DNA of 64,000 nucleotides from Sphingobium baderi (GCF_001456115.1 NZ_CP013264.1:1816501-1880500), one strand, 5' to 3'; positions 47,426-56,930 are shown, counted from the first letter of the stretch. Made by a program: numbers and translations. Notes: a model not told the origin generated them from the letters alone.

Positions 47426-48424
47426 TCAGATCTCGAAGTTAATCATCTGCGCCATGATGAAGGCGCCGATGCCCATCCAGCACATGCCCCCGATGCCGAT
47501 TACCTGCATCAATGACAGGCCGAACAGGCCCATGGGATCGGGCGTGTAGAAGGGGCTCATATAGTTGAAGTTGATGTAGCTGATGAGGCCGAAGACGATG
47601 AAGGGCAGCGCGCCGATGATATAGGCGGATGCCTTGGATTCAGAGGACATCGCCCGGATCTTCAGCTTCATCTGCGCGCGTTGGCGCAGCACCGTGGCTA
47701 GGTTCGACAGCGTTTCGGCGAGATTGCCGCCGGTTTCGCGTTGGATCGCAAGCGAGATGACGAAGAACTGGAATTCAGCCGTGCCCAGCCGATCCGCGGT
47801 TTCCTGAAGCGCCTGGTCCATCGTCTTGCCGATCTTGATGCGTTCGGTGATGAGGCGAAATTCTTCGCCCACGGGGCCGGGAATTTCCTGGGACACGACG
47901 CCCAGTGTCTCGGCGATGGGGAGGCCCGAGCGCAGGCCACGCGTCAGAAGTTCCAGCGCATCGGGGAATTTGGCGTTGAACTGAGCGATCCGCTTGGCGA
48001 TGAGGCGACCGACCCACCAGTGGGGCAGACCCAGACCCGCCGCCAGCGATACCATCAGCGAGAATATCAGCGGAAAACCGCGCAGCATCATCACGGCGGC
48101 CATGAACAGGAATATCACGGAGCCGGCCGTCATATACTGGCTGAGCGTCCACTTCTTGCCGGTCATCCGAAGCCGCTTGGTCAGATTTTCCGGATTCGGG
48201 ATCAGCGACACCAGCATCTTCATTTCGGTGGCGGGCTGGCGGCTGTCGATCACCCGGCGCATGCGCGCTTCCAGCACCGCTTCGGCGGAATCGCTATGCC
48301 GCCCGCGGATCAGCGCCATGCGGCGCTTGCGGGCCTTGTCGGGCGACGGGCCGGAAAAGGCCGCCATGACGAGTCCCAGAAGGGTCGCCAACAGCACCGC
48401 CATCAGGATCATCTTGCCGTCCAT
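47426..48424 (-). CDS. tadB: Tad pilus inner-membrane protein TadB
   Basis: 332 residues. An N-terminal helix, a cytoplasmic stretch with RRVIDSRQPATEMKMLVSL, then the T2SSF domain (FNAKFPDALELLTRGLRSGL, EISQ-like VVSQEIPGPVGEEFRLI, FFVISLAIQRETGGNLAET) and C-terminal helices. It partners TadC. It comes 56 bp after cpaE, where the cpaF ATPase gene would normally stand. Confidence 0.95.
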   Translation of the reverse strand: MDGKMILMAVLLATLLGLVMAAFSGPSPDKARKRRMALIRGRHSDSAEAVLEARMRRVIDSRQPATEMKMLVSLIPNPENLTKRLRMTGKKWTLSQYMTAGSVIFLFMAAVMMLRGFPLIFSLMVSLAAGLGLPHWWVGRLIAKRIAQFNAKFPDALELLTRGLRSGLPIAETLGVVSQEIPGPVGEEFRLITERIKIGKTMDQALQETADRLGTAEFQFFVISLAIQRETGGNLAETLSNLATVLRQRAQMKLKIRAMSSESKASAYIIGALPFIVFGLISYINFNYMSPFYTPDPMGLFGLSLMQVIGIGGMCWMGIGAFIMAQMINFEI

Positions 48425-48480
48425 GTGCTCGCCTGTTCCGTTTCAGCAGGGGACGCGCCGCCTGACGGCCGCGCATCGCA

Positions 48481-49761
48481 TCAGTTGTTCAGCGCCGCCT
48501 TTTCCTTACGGCGCGAAGGGATCATGTTCTTGAGATCGCCGATTTTTCCGAGCAGGGAGTCGCCCTTTTTGCGGCTGCCCTCTTCCTCTTCAGCTTCGGC
48601 TGCGCCCAGCACTTCCTTCACCATCGCGGTGCAGGCCGCGCCGACCTTGCTCCCCTTGGCGGCTTCGGCCAGCGTCTTGCCAAGTTTGGCAGCCTGGGAA
48701 GCGGCCTTGAGGTCGAAGGGGACAAGCACGTCAATGGCGCGTTCGATCGATTGTTCGAAATCCTTGCGGCTGATTTCCGGCGAACCGGGATGGACGCGGT
48801 TGGCAACCACCAGCACGCGCGCGTGGGGCGCGCCCGTCTTGAGCCAGGACAGCAGCCGAATGGTGTCGCGAGCGCCTGCCAGCGTCATTTCGGTAACGAC
48901 CAGCGCAACATTGACGTCGCCCATCAGATGCGGATGCTGGATCATCATGCCGCGCGGCAGGTCGATGACCGTACATTCGAAGGCGGAGTGGAACTCCTCC
49001 AGCAACTGATAGAAGGCGCCGCCGTCCGTCATCATCGGCATGCTGATCGGCGCTTCGGCCGACAGGATCGCCAAATTGTCGCTGGCCCTGACCATGGCGC
49101 GTTCGATGAACAGGCCGTCGATGCGGCCGGGATTTTCAATGGCGTCGATCAGGCCGCGTCCCGGCTCCAGATCCATGGAGAGCGCGTTGGTGCCGAAATG
49201 AACGTCAAGGTCGAGAAGGGCGGTCGTGCGCTGATGCTGGCTGCTGAGTACCCATGCCAGCGATGTAGCGAGGCTGGACGCGCCCACGCCGCCACGCGTA
49301 CCGATGACGGCGGTGGTCATGTGCGGTCGTTCCACCGTGCCTTCGCGGGGCGCGAAGAACACGGCCTGCGCTTGCGCGAGCGCATCGCGAAGCTGGTCGG
49401 CGCCGAATGGCTTGAGCAGATAATCCTGAATGCCGCTGGCCAGCAGGTCGCGATAGAGGCGCACGTCGTTGACTTGCCCCGCGGCGATCACCACCGTGCC
49501 GGGCTCGCACACTTCGGCGAGGCTGTTGATGTCGCTCAGCGGATCGCCGCTTTCGGACATGTCGACAAACAGTATCTGCGGCGATGCGGTGATCGACAGG
49601 CTCTGCACCGCGTTACGCATCCCGCCCTTGTTCACCTTTTCCGGTGCCCAGCCCATTTCGGCGGCCACTGCGCGAAGAAGATCGAAGCTGTGATCGTCGC
49701 AAACGAAGGCGTGGAATGGATCACGCTGGCCGTTCATACCGGGCTTCCAGGGTGCGTTCAT
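48481..49761 (-). CDS. cpaE: Pilus assembly/localisation ATPase CpaE (TadZ)
   Basis: 426 residues. An N-terminal receiver-like domain (ILFVDMSESGDPLSDI, GIQDYLLKPFGADQLRDAL) is followed by a MinD/ParA-like ATPase domain. The P-loop reads GTRGGVGASSLATSLAW: the deviant signature Lys is Arg and the Walker Lys is Ala, as is common in CpaE/TadZ, so ATP turnover may be weak or absent. LLDLDVHFGTNALSMDLEPG follows. It directs the Tad secretion complex to its place in the cell. Confidence 0.94.
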   Translation of the reverse strand: MNAPWKPGMNGQRDPFHAFVCDDHSFDLLRAVAAEMGWAPEKVNKGGMRNAVQSLSITASPQILFVDMSESGDPLSDINSLAEVCEPGTVVIAAGQVNDVRLYRDLLASGIQDYLLKPFGADQLRDALAQAQAVFFAPREGTVERPHMTTAVIGTRGGVGASSLATSLAWVLSSQHQRTTALLDLDVHFGTNALSMDLEPGRGLIDAIENPGRIDGLFIERAMVRASDNLAILSAEAPISMPMMTDGGAFYQLLEEFHSAFECTVIDLPRGMMIQHPHLMGDVNVALVVTEMTLAGARDTIRLLSWLKTGAPHARVLVVANRVHPGSPEISRKDFEQSIERAIDVLVPFDLKAASQAAKLGKTLAEAAKGSKVGAACTAMVKEVLGAAEAEEEEGSRKKGDSLLGKIGDLKNMIPSRRKEKAALNN

Positions 49762-49762
49762 C

Positions 49763-50419
49763 TCAATTGCCTCCCGTCGCCGACAGTTGCTTCAAATCGC
49801 CCGATCCGGTCGGCGCCTTGTCACGATAGGTGGAAATGGCGCGGTTCGACGTCGCAGTGCGCAAGGAGCTGTCGCCGCCCTGACCGCGGACCAGATCATC
49901 TGGATTGGCGACCATGGTGGCAATGTTGCTGTTCACGCCGCAACCGAAATTGGAAGATGTGCCAAGGTTCATGTCGACTTCGGTCCTGGATCGCCAGTCG
50001 GGGCAGCCCGGCACACTGGCCATGGCGCGGCGCACGATCAGGCGGACGCTGCCTTCAGGCGCGTCGCCAGCGACCGCCGAGCCGTCCTCGTCGATCAACA
50101 GGCCATGACGACCCACGGCATTGGCGATGCCTTCCCGCAGCGCCGGGTTGGTATAAGCCGGGTCGCCAGCCAGCGAGACGCGGTCGCCATAGCCAAGGCC
50201 GATGGACGCGAACCAGTCGTCCAGACGGCGTGCTTCCGAAGCGGTCAGGCCGCCGTCCATGCCGCCCTGCACGTCGAAGGTGTAGGCTGCATGGCTCACC
50301 ACGGGCTGATGCACAGAATCCACGCTGCGGTTGGATTCGCGCGCGTCGACGGTGACGGGCAGGGCCATCAGGGCGATGAAGCCGAGGCGGACGATGGTTT
50401 TTGGGGACAGGGATGTCAT
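49763..50419 (-). CDS. cpaD: Pilus assembly protein CpaD
   Basis: 218 residues. A signal-like N-terminus (TIVRLGFIALMALPVTVDA) precedes the CpaD domain: DDWFASIGLGYGDRVSLAG, NAVGRHGLLIDEDG, SVRLIVRRAMASVPGCPDWR and FGCGVNSNIATMVANPDDLV. The protein is periplasmic and works with the CpaC secretin. Unlike many relatives no lipobox is visible. Start 50419 is one of several in frame; longer forms reach 50674 over cpaC. Confidence 0.92.
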   Translation of the reverse strand: MTSLSPKTIVRLGFIALMALPVTVDARESNRSVDSVHQPVVSHAAYTFDVQGGMDGGLTASEARRLDDWFASIGLGYGDRVSLAGDPAYTNPALREGIANAVGRHGLLIDEDGSAVAGDAPEGSVRLIVRRAMASVPGCPDWRSRTEVDMNLGTSSNFGCGVNSNIATMVANPDDLVRGQGGDSSLRTATSNRAISTYRDKAPTGSGDLKQLSATGGN

Positions 50420-50435
50420 GCTTTTCGTCCTTCCG

Positions 50436-51944
50436 TCAGAAGCTGAAACCGGGAGCGGCGTCATCCGACTTGCGGCGACTTTCTCCCCGAGCGGCGAGTG
50501 CTGGCGTGGAAGCGGCGGCCTGCGGACCGGGAGCGGGCATCGGAACTTCCGGACCGCGGCTGGGCGCAGGTGCCCGTCCACCGCTGACGCCATCGCTGCT
50601 TTGTTGCAGGAAAAGGCCCTGGCCTTCGTTGGCGGTGCGGAAGGCATCCGTCGGCAAGCGCACGTCCGACGCATTCATCGGCTTCACCAGATAGGGCGTC
50701 ACTACGATCACCAGTTCGGTTTCATTGCGCTGGAACTGGCGTGATTTGAACAGGCTGCCCAGAACCGGGATATTGCCGAGGCCCGGAACCTTGTTGATCG
50801 TGTTGCCGGTTTCGTTGTTCAGCAGCCCGGCGATCATGAAAGCCTGACCCGAACCCAGTTCCACCGTGGTTTCGGCAGTACGGCTCTTGAGCGCGGGCAC
50901 GTTGCTGTTGATCGAAAAGTCGAGGTTTGACACGGTCGGTCGCACCCGCAGGGATATGCGTCCATCGGCCAGCACGGTTGGCGTGAAGGCCAACTGCACG
51001 CCATATTGCTTGAATTGGATGCTGTTGCCCTGTGTGCCGTTGCTGACTGTGTAGGGATATTCGCCGCCCGCCAGGAAGCTGGCGGTTTCGCCTGACAGCG
51101 CGGTCAGATTGGGCTGGGCCAGGGTCGTCGCGAGCCCGCTCGATTCAGCGAGATCCAGCACGGCGCCAATGTCCATTCCCAGAATGCGACCGACACCGCC
51201 AAGGCTGTAGCCGCCATCTATGGGGAAGTTGAAGCTTCCCGAGCCATTGTCGTTGAAAGTGATGGCATCGCGCGTGCCGCCGCCGATACCGCCGTGCCAC
51301 TTGCCGCCGCTAGGGTCGAACGATTTCCAGTTCATGCCGATCTTGTGGCCGAGGTCGCGGCTGACTTCCGCGATCTTGACCTGAAGATTGACCTGAAGCG
51401 GCGTCGCCATACGCAGCCGGCTAACCACGGTCACATCCTTGCCGACGAAGGCCTGCGTCAGGCGTTCGGCTTCGGCAGCGTCTTCGGGCGCGGCGATGGT
51501 GCCGGTCAGAAGAACCATGCCGTTCATCTTGTTGACCGCGATATCCGCATTGGGCATCGCCAGACGCAGCATGTCGTCGATGCTGGTCAGGTTGTTGCCG
51601 ACCCGTACCGTGCCAGAAAACAACACCTTGCCATTCTTGGCGGTGGCAAAGACGGTGGTTTCGCCCGCCTTCTTCGCGATCAGGTAGAGCTGGTTCTGCG
51701 AACGGACATGCACGTCGACCACATCGGGATCGGCGATCACCACGTCAGACATGGACGCGGGCAGGTTGACCACGCGGCTTCCACCCACGGACAGCAGGAT
51801 CGCATTGTCCTGCATCGAGGAGGGCGCCGCATTGAGCGCAGCGGTAGGCATGGCTGCCGCCGTCAGCGCAAGGCCGAGGGCGATTGCCGGTGTAGCCATC
51901 GGCTTGATCGCCGCGGTTCGGCGGAGCAGGTGCAATCCCTTCAT
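50436..51944 (-). CDS. cpaC: Tad pilus secretin CpaC (RcpA)
   Basis: 502 residues. A signal region (LALTAAAMPTAALNA) leads into an N-terminal BON-like part (SVGGSRVVNLPASMSDVVIA, NKMNGMVLLTGTIAAPEDA) and the secretin domain with VKIAEVSRDLGHKIGMNW, QPNLTALSGETASFLAGGEY, GSGQAFMIAGLLNNETGNTI and VPGLGNIPVLGSLFKS. It forms the outer-membrane pore for the Flp pilus. The C-terminal ~60 residues are Pro/Ala/Gly-rich. Confidence 0.96.
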   Translation of the reverse strand: MKGLHLLRRTAAIKPMATPAIALGLALTAAAMPTAALNAAPSSMQDNAILLSVGGSRVVNLPASMSDVVIADPDVVDVHVRSQNQLYLIAKKAGETTVFATAKNGKVLFSGTVRVGNNLTSIDDMLRLAMPNADIAVNKMNGMVLLTGTIAAPEDAAEAERLTQAFVGKDVTVVSRLRMATPLQVNLQVKIAEVSRDLGHKIGMNWKSFDPSGGKWHGGIGGGTRDAITFNDNGSGSFNFPIDGGYSLGGVGRILGMDIGAVLDLAESSGLATTLAQPNLTALSGETASFLAGGEYPYTVSNGTQGNSIQFKQYGVQLAFTPTVLADGRISLRVRPTVSNLDFSINSNVPALKSRTAETTVELGSGQAFMIAGLLNNETGNTINKVPGLGNIPVLGSLFKSRQFQRNETELVIVVTPYLVKPMNASDVRLPTDAFRTANEGQGLFLQQSSDGVSGGRAPAPSRGPEVPMPAPGPQAAASTPALAARGESRRKSDDAAPGFSF

Positions 51945-51945
51945 C

Positions 51946-52941
51946 TTATTTCCCCCCGACCGGAACTTCGGTCACATTGGTGCCGCGCGCCACGCGGATC
52001 GTCGGGCCTTGGGCAGTTCCCACGGGAGCACCATCGGGACCGGCGGACTGTTGCGGCTTGGCCGGGACGCTGCTGCGCTGATAACGGGAGACGTCGGCGC
52101 CAGTGGAATAGGTGCCGCCGCGATCGACAGGGCGGGCCTGAAGACTGGCGAGCATCTTCTTTTCAGCATTCGGATTGGCGCCGTCGGGCAGATCCTGATC
52201 GGTGCCGGCAATGGCGGCGTCCAGTTCGGCGGCGTTGTCGGCGATCGAGCGGAGCGATAGCGACAGTGAACCGACGGTTTGTGCGACCGCGATCTTCTCC
52301 GCGATTTTGGGCGTCACTTCGAGCGTGACGTTGGAATAAGTCTGCACGACCGGTTTGCCGTCGTCACCCATGGCGTCCATGCGCTGATCGGTGGCGAGTA
52401 CGCGAAGGTTGCGGAGGATGGTTTCGGAAACCTTGAGTGGGTCGCCGTCGCCGCCGCCCGATACGCTTTGCGTCAGGACGAGATCGACGCGGTCGCCCGG
52501 AAAGACGAAGCCCGCGACGGAGCTTTGCGTGGAAACGGGAACGGTCACGGCGCGCATGCCCGGGCCGAGCGCGGCGGCCAGAAAGCCCCTGTCGCCCGGT
52601 TTGATGAGCGAACCCTGCGTCAGCGGCTGACCGGCCGTAATGGCGTTACGCACCACGCTGCCCGCCAGCTTCGCGGGGTCGGCTTCGCCTTTCAGATAAT
52701 AGGCCTGCTCGACCAAATCCTTGGGCCAGGGCTGGAAGCGAAAGCTTTCAGCGTCGAGGATGGTCCCTACCGGCAGCGCCTTCGTGGCGACGAGTACATG
52801 CGGCTGATTGGCTTCGACCGGCATCGACGCGGCGTTTACCTGCGGCGCGCTGGAGGAGCTTAACATGCTGCGCGCCAGCAAGGCCGTCGTGATCGCCACG
52901 AACAGCGCCCCCACCAGCAGCACGATCTTTTTTGCGTCCAT
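51946..52941 (-). CDS. cpaB: Flp pilus assembly protein CpaB (RcpC)
   Basis: 331 residues. One N-terminal membrane helix (KKIVLLVGALFVAITTALLA) precedes a SAF domain (HVLVATKALPVGTILDAESF, NAITAGQPLTQGSLIKPGD) and the CpaB/RcpC body (VSTQSSVAGFVFPGDRVDLV, VTPKIAEKIAVAQTVGSLSL). The start is at 52941 (MDAKKIV). The role is periplasmic support of the secretin. It abuts cpaC by one base. Confidence 0.94.
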   Translation of the reverse strand: MDAKKIVLLVGALFVAITTALLARSMLSSSSAPQVNAASMPVEANQPHVLVATKALPVGTILDAESFRFQPWPKDLVEQAYYLKGEADPAKLAGSVVRNAITAGQPLTQGSLIKPGDRGFLAAALGPGMRAVTVPVSTQSSVAGFVFPGDRVDLVLTQSVSGGGDGDPLKVSETILRNLRVLATDQRMDAMGDDGKPVVQTYSNVTLEVTPKIAEKIAVAQTVGSLSLSLRSIADNAAELDAAIAGTDQDLPDGANPNAEKKMLASLQARPVDRGGTYSTGADVSRYQRSSVPAKPQQSAGPDGAPVGTAQGPTIRVARGTNVTEVPVGGK

Positions 52942-53004
52942 GACGAAATTCGCCTCCCTCAAGCGGGTGCATTGCCCCCGGCACCCACCTTGCATCCAGA
53001 ATGG

Positions 53005-53466
53005 TTAAAATATCGTTGGCCAAATCAGCCACAGCGCCGACAGCGAAATCGCAACGCCATAAGGGATTTCGGGCTGCCCAAGCCGCCGGGTCATGCGGTG
53101 GTGTACCACGGTGACGATAGTGACCACGCCGCCCAGCACCGCCATGAGGACGATCAGCGACATGACCACCTGCCACGGGAACCAGAGCGCCAGCGCCGCC
53201 AGCAGCTTGACGTCGCCGCCACCCATCCAGCCCAGCGAGAAGAGGCCCGCAAAGATGCCGAAGACGATAGCAGCGATGAGAAGCTGTCCCGCTATGTCAG
53301 GCCAGAGTGGCATGCCGCTCGCTACCCACCAGAGCGGCGCCAGCGCGGCCACGGCCAGATTGAGCCTGTTCGAGATGATGCGCGAACGCAGGTCCGTGAC
53401 GGCTGCTATGATCAGCAGCACGCCCAGCAGACACAGCATCGCGACTCTGAAATATTCCCCCATCAT
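53005..53466 (-). CDS. cpaA: Prepilin peptidase CpaA (TadV)
   Basis: 153 residues, a short A24-type aspartyl peptidase with about four transmembrane helices. Active-site aspartates are in AAVTDLRSRIISN and MGGGDVKLLAAL. It trims the Flp pilin leader. It is the first gene of the minus-strand Cpa operon and is divergent, with 51 bp between, from a hydrolase. No Flp pilin gene lies before it. Confidence 0.94.
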   Translation of the reverse strand: MMGEYFRVAMLCLLGVLLIIAAVTDLRSRIISNRLNLAVAALAPLWWVASGMPLWPDIAGQLLIAAIVFGIFAGLFSLGWMGGGDVKLLAALALWFPWQVVMSLIVLMAVLGGVVTIVTVVHHRMTRRLGQPEIPYGVAISLSALWLIWPTIF

Positions 53467-53517
53467 GCGTCAAAGGTGTAGACCCGATGGCTTACCAAAT
53501 CGTAACCATGCGGCCCG

Positions 53518-54471
53518 ATGGATTCGCCCACTTCCCTACCTCCCGCTTTCGACCGGCGCGCCTGGCCTGAGCGGGGACGGCTGGATTATTGGCAGGCGGC
53601 GGATGGATGGCCGCTGCGTCGGTATCGATTGGGCAGCGGGGAGCGGGGACGGATGCTGCTGCTCAACGGGCGCGGCGACATGATCGAGAAATATCTGGAG
53701 GTGATTCAATATTGGGCCGATCGAGGATGGGCCGTCACCGCCTTCGACTGGCGGGGGCAGGGGGGGTCGGGGCGGCTGACCGATAATCCGATGACCGGCC
53801 ATATCGAAAATTTTGGCCAGTGGATTGCCGACCTTGACGCCTTTGCTGCCGAGTGGCGAGGCGAAGGGGATGGCCCAACGGCGATGATCGCGCATAGCAT
53901 GGGTGGGCATCTGATGCTGCGGGCTCTGGCAGAGGGCATGGTGGCCCCCGATGCCGCGGTAGCCGTCGCGCCGATGCTGGGCATACATAGCGCGCCATTG
54001 CCGCGATGGCTGGCGATTGGGATCGCGGAAATAATGTGCCGTCTTGGATTTTCCCAGCGGCAGGCGTGGACGCAGCGGGAGGGCTCTGAACGGCAAAGGC
54101 AGATGCGACAGAAGCGCCTGACCCATGACCCGCTTCGCTATGCCGATGAACTGTGGTGGCGGGACCATAGCCGGGACATCGCGCTAGGCCCGCCAAGCTG
54201 GAACTGGGTGCGGCAGGCTTTGGCGTCGACTCGCGCGCTGGAGGAGGATGAGGCGCTGGACCGGCTGGCGGTTCCGCTGCTAATCCTTGCCGCGAGGAAT
54301 GATGCGCTGGTATCGACGCCCGCTATCCGGCGGATCGCGGCGCGGATTCCCCATGCGACACTGCATGTTTACGGGGTAGAAGCGGCGCATGAAATCCTGC
54401 GCGAACTGGACCCGGTGCGACAGAATGCACTGGCGCGGATCGACGCCTTCCTGGACGAGAATGCGCGTTGA
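53518..54471 (+). CDS. Alpha/beta hydrolase (lysophospholipase/monoacylglycerol lipase-like)
   Basis: 317 residues. Nucleophile elbow AHSMGGH, oxyanion region LLLNGRGDMIEKY, FDWRGQGGSGR after the third strand, acid in LILAARNDALVSTP and His in GVEAAHEILRE. This layout matches Hydrolase_4/PldB-type lipases. The substrate is not shown. The stop overlaps the FAD oxidoreductase start by four bases. Confidence 0.93.
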   Translation: MDSPTSLPPAFDRRAWPERGRLDYWQAADGWPLRRYRLGSGERGRMLLLNGRGDMIEKYLEVIQYWADRGWAVTAFDWRGQGGSGRLTDNPMTGHIENFGQWIADLDAFAAEWRGEGDGPTAMIAHSMGGHLMLRALAEGMVAPDAAVAVAPMLGIHSAPLPRWLAIGIAEIMCRLGFSQRQAWTQREGSERQRQMRQKRLTHDPLRYADELWWRDHSRDIALGPPSWNWVRQALASTRALEEDEALDRLAVPLLILAARNDALVSTPAIRRIAARIPHATLHVYGVEAAHEILRELDPVRQNALARIDAFLDENAR

Positions 54472-55571
54472 CCCGTTTTGATGTCGTAATCGTCGGCGGC
54501 GGCATTGCCGGTGCGAGCCTGGGCGCGGAACTGGCGGCGCAGGCATCGGTGCTGATCCTGGAGAAGGAGGAGGTGGCGGGCTATCACGCTACGGGCCGCT
54601 CGGTCGCCTTCTGGGAGGAAACCTATGGCGGGCCGCAGGTGCAGCCGCTGACCACCGCGTCGGGACCAATGTTGTTGTCGCCCGATCCGGATTTTTCCGA
54701 GCGTTCCTTCGTGTCGCCGCGCCGGACATTGCATGTCGGGCGCGTGGGCGATGAAGGTGCGCGCGACCGGCTGTTGGCGAGCTATGTGGGGAAGGTCGCG
54801 CTGGAGCGGGTCGATCCGCAGGTGGTCGTGCCTGGGTTGCGGCCGGAATGGATGCTGGGCGTGCTGGAACCGGAGGTGAAGGACATCGACGTGGGCGCGC
54901 TGCATCAGGCATGGTTGCGGCTTTTTCGGCGGAGGGGTGGCGAAATGCGCCTGATAGCGGCGCTCCGCTCGGCGCAGCGGCAGAGCAATGGCTGGCGGCT
55001 GGAGGCGAGCGGTGGACCGATCGCCTGTGGTGTGATCGTCAATGCGGCAGGCGCATGGGCTGATGATGTAGCGCGTGTCTGCGGCGTTGCGCCGCTGGGG
55101 ATTAAGCCTTTGCTCCGGACCGTATTGCAGTTGCGGGTGCCGGCGATGCCTTCGATGGATTTGCCGTTGGTCATGGACCTGGGCGGCGGCTTTTATTTCA
55201 AGCCGGAGGGGGAAGGGCGCATCTGGCTGACTCCGCATGATGAAGTGCCATCGCCGCCCTGTGACGCTGCGCCAGATGAACTGGCGGTGGCGCAGGCGAT
55301 TGCACGCTTTCAGGAAGCGGTGAACTGGCCCATCGAAGCGGTCGAGCGCAAATGGGCGGGGCTACGCAGCTTCGCGCTGGATCGCGCGCCGGTTTATGGT
55401 TACGATCCGGATATGCCAGGCTTTTTCTGGTTCGCTGGGCAAGGTGGGTTCGGTATCCAGACCTCTCCGGCGGCAGCGTTGCTGGGGCGTGCGCTGCTGA
55501 TGAAGGAGGCAGCGCCGGAAATCATTGCCAGCCTTGATTTTGCTGCCTATTCTCCAACGCGGTTTCGGTAG
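54468..55571 (+). CDS. FAD-dependent oxidoreductase (DAO family)
   Basis: 367 residues. The dinucleotide motif FDVVIVGGGIAGASLGAELA opens the protein, YHATGRSVAFWEETYGGP follows, and the C-terminal FAD segment is FAGQGGFGIQTSPAAALLG. This belongs to the D-amino-acid oxidase/glycine oxidase superfamily. It may oxidise an amino acid or imino acid; the substrate is unknown. The TTG/GTG-type start at 54468 overlaps the hydrolase stop, suggesting a coupled pair. Confidence 0.9.
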   Translation: MTRFDVVIVGGGIAGASLGAELAAQASVLILEKEEVAGYHATGRSVAFWEETYGGPQVQPLTTASGPMLLSPDPDFSERSFVSPRRTLHVGRVGDEGARDRLLASYVGKVALERVDPQVVVPGLRPEWMLGVLEPEVKDIDVGALHQAWLRLFRRRGGEMRLIAALRSAQRQSNGWRLEASGGPIACGVIVNAAGAWADDVARVCGVAPLGIKPLLRTVLQLRVPAMPSMDLPLVMDLGGGFYFKPEGEGRIWLTPHDEVPSPPCDAAPDELAVAQAIARFQEAVNWPIEAVERKWAGLRSFALDRAPVYGYDPDMPGFFWFAGQGGFGIQTSPAAALLGRALLMKEAAPEIIASLDFAAYSPTRFR

Positions 55572-55594
55572 CGCAACAACCGGAGGGTCGAGTC

Positions 55595-55771
55595 ATGGCG
55601 CATAAATTCGTGATCGAAAAGAACAAGGCGGGCGAGTTCGTCGCCAAGTTCAAATATAATAGCGAAGTGATCTTCTGGACCGAAGGCTATTCCAGCAAGG
55701 CGGGCGCGAAGAACGCAATCGAATCCATCCTAAAAAACGGCCCTGGCGCTGAAGTCGAAGACGCGGGATAA
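55595..55771 (+). CDS. DUF1508 (YegP-like) small protein
   Basis: 58 residues beginning MAHKFVIEKNKAGEFVAKFK, then EVIFWTEGYSSKAGAKNAIE and SILKNGPGAEVED. It is a single DUF1508 module, whose members fold as small alpha/beta domains; many proteins have two copies in tandem. No function is known. CGGAGGGTCG before the ATG is a clear ribosome binding site. It is 23 bp after the FAD oxidoreductase. Confidence 0.9.
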   Translation: MAHKFVIEKNKAGEFVAKFKYNSEVIFWTEGYSSKAGAKNAIESILKNGPGAEVEDAG

Positions 55772-55847
55772 TTGCCCATCATCTTGCGTGGGCCAGGGCA
55801 GGTTGTGATCGATTGCGGATATCGGAAAACGGGTTCATGTTGGCCCG

Positions 55848-56471
55848 ATGGCTGATAACTGCTGCTCCTCAAAAGGCTCTGAAATTGAGCGTCTTGCAAG
55901 GCAAGGGGATCAGCGCAGAGTCCTGATTGTCGTACTGATTATCAATGCGGTGATGTTCGTGGCGGAGTTCGGTGCGGGCGTCATCGCGGGTTCGACAGCG
56001 CTGATGGCTGATGCAACGGACATGCTGGGCGACGCATTGGTTTATGGCATAAGCATCTATGCCCTCGACCGTAGCGCGCGCTGGAAAGCGGGTGCGGCGA
56101 TGTTCAAGGGATTGTTCATTCTGTTGCTGGGCGTGGGCATCGTTATCAATGTCGTTGTCAAGATCAGGACGGGCATCCCGCCGTCATCCGCGCTGATGCT
56201 GATCTTCGGCGGCCTCGCCTTGATGGCGAATGCCTTCTGCCTTCGGCTGCTTTGGGGTTTCCGGCAGCAGGACGTGAATATGGCGAGCACGTTCGAATGT
56301 TCGCGCAACGATGTCATATCGAATGTAGGCGTGCTGCTGGCGGCTGGAGCCGTGGCGTTGTTCCATTCGCCATGGCCTGATATCGTCATTGGTTCCGTTA
56401 TGGCGGTGCTTTTCCTGCGTTCTTCCGTGCGCGTCATCGCGGATGCGACGCTCCATCTGCGCGCCATATAG
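55848..56471 (+). CDS. Small CDF-like cation transporter
   Basis: 207 residues with five or six transmembrane helices. The N-terminus has NCCSS, possibly metal-handling. The second helix carries DATDMLGDALVY, giving a DxxxD pair; the fifth has CSRNDVISNVGVLL, where classical CDF proteins show HxxxD but here Asn takes both places. The cytoplasmic C-terminal domain of full CDF proteins is missing. The metal and direction of transport are uncertain. Confidence 0.85.
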   Translation: MADNCCSSKGSEIERLARQGDQRRVLIVVLIINAVMFVAEFGAGVIAGSTALMADATDMLGDALVYGISIYALDRSARWKAGAAMFKGLFILLLGVGIVINVVVKIRTGIPPSSALMLIFGGLALMANAFCLRLLWGFRQQDVNMASTFECSRNDVISNVGVLLAAGAVALFHSPWPDIVIGSVMAVLFLRSSVRVIADATLHLRAI

Positions 56472-56483
56472 GATTGCTTTCTC

Positions 56484-56930
56484 CTATCTTCGAAAACTCT
56501 CCGCCGCCGCGCAGGCGAGCTGGTCGGCGCGTTCGTTTTCGGGGTGGCCGGCATGGCCCTTCACCCATTGCCATGTTATCTGATGGCGGGCGGCGGCCTT
56601 GAGCAGGGCCTGCCAGATTTCCGCGTTCTTGACCGGTTTTTTGTTCGCCGTCTTCCAGCCATTCTTCTGCCAGCCAAAGACCCATTTGGTGATGCCGTCC
56701 ATCACATATTTGCTGTCGGTGTAGAGCGTCACGCGGCAGGGGCGTTTCAGCATATCCAGCGCTTCCACCGCCGCCATCATCTCCATGCGGTTGTTGGTGG
56801 TCTGCACCTCGCCGCCGGAAATTTCCTTTTCCTTATCACCGAAACGCAGCACAGCGCCCCAGCCACCTGGGCCCGGATTGCCCTTGCATGCCCCATCGGT
56901 GAATATCTCGACTTGCGGAAGGTCGCTCAT
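56484..56930 (-). CDS. rnhA: Ribonuclease HI
   Basis: 148 residues. It degrades RNA in RNA/DNA hybrids. The four catalytic acids appear in [45 protein letters not shown] and ENERADQLA, with the VKGHAGH loop. It is last of ispH-thrB-rnhA on the minus strand; its start overlaps the thrB stop. Confidence 0.97.
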   Translation of the reverse strand: MSDLPQVEIFTDGACKGNPGPGGWGAVLRFGDKEKEISGGEVQTTNNRMEMMAAVEALDMLKRPCRVTLYTDSKYVMDGITKWVFGWQKNGWKTANKKPVKNAEIWQALLKAAARHQITWQWVKGHAGHPENERADQLACAAAESFRR

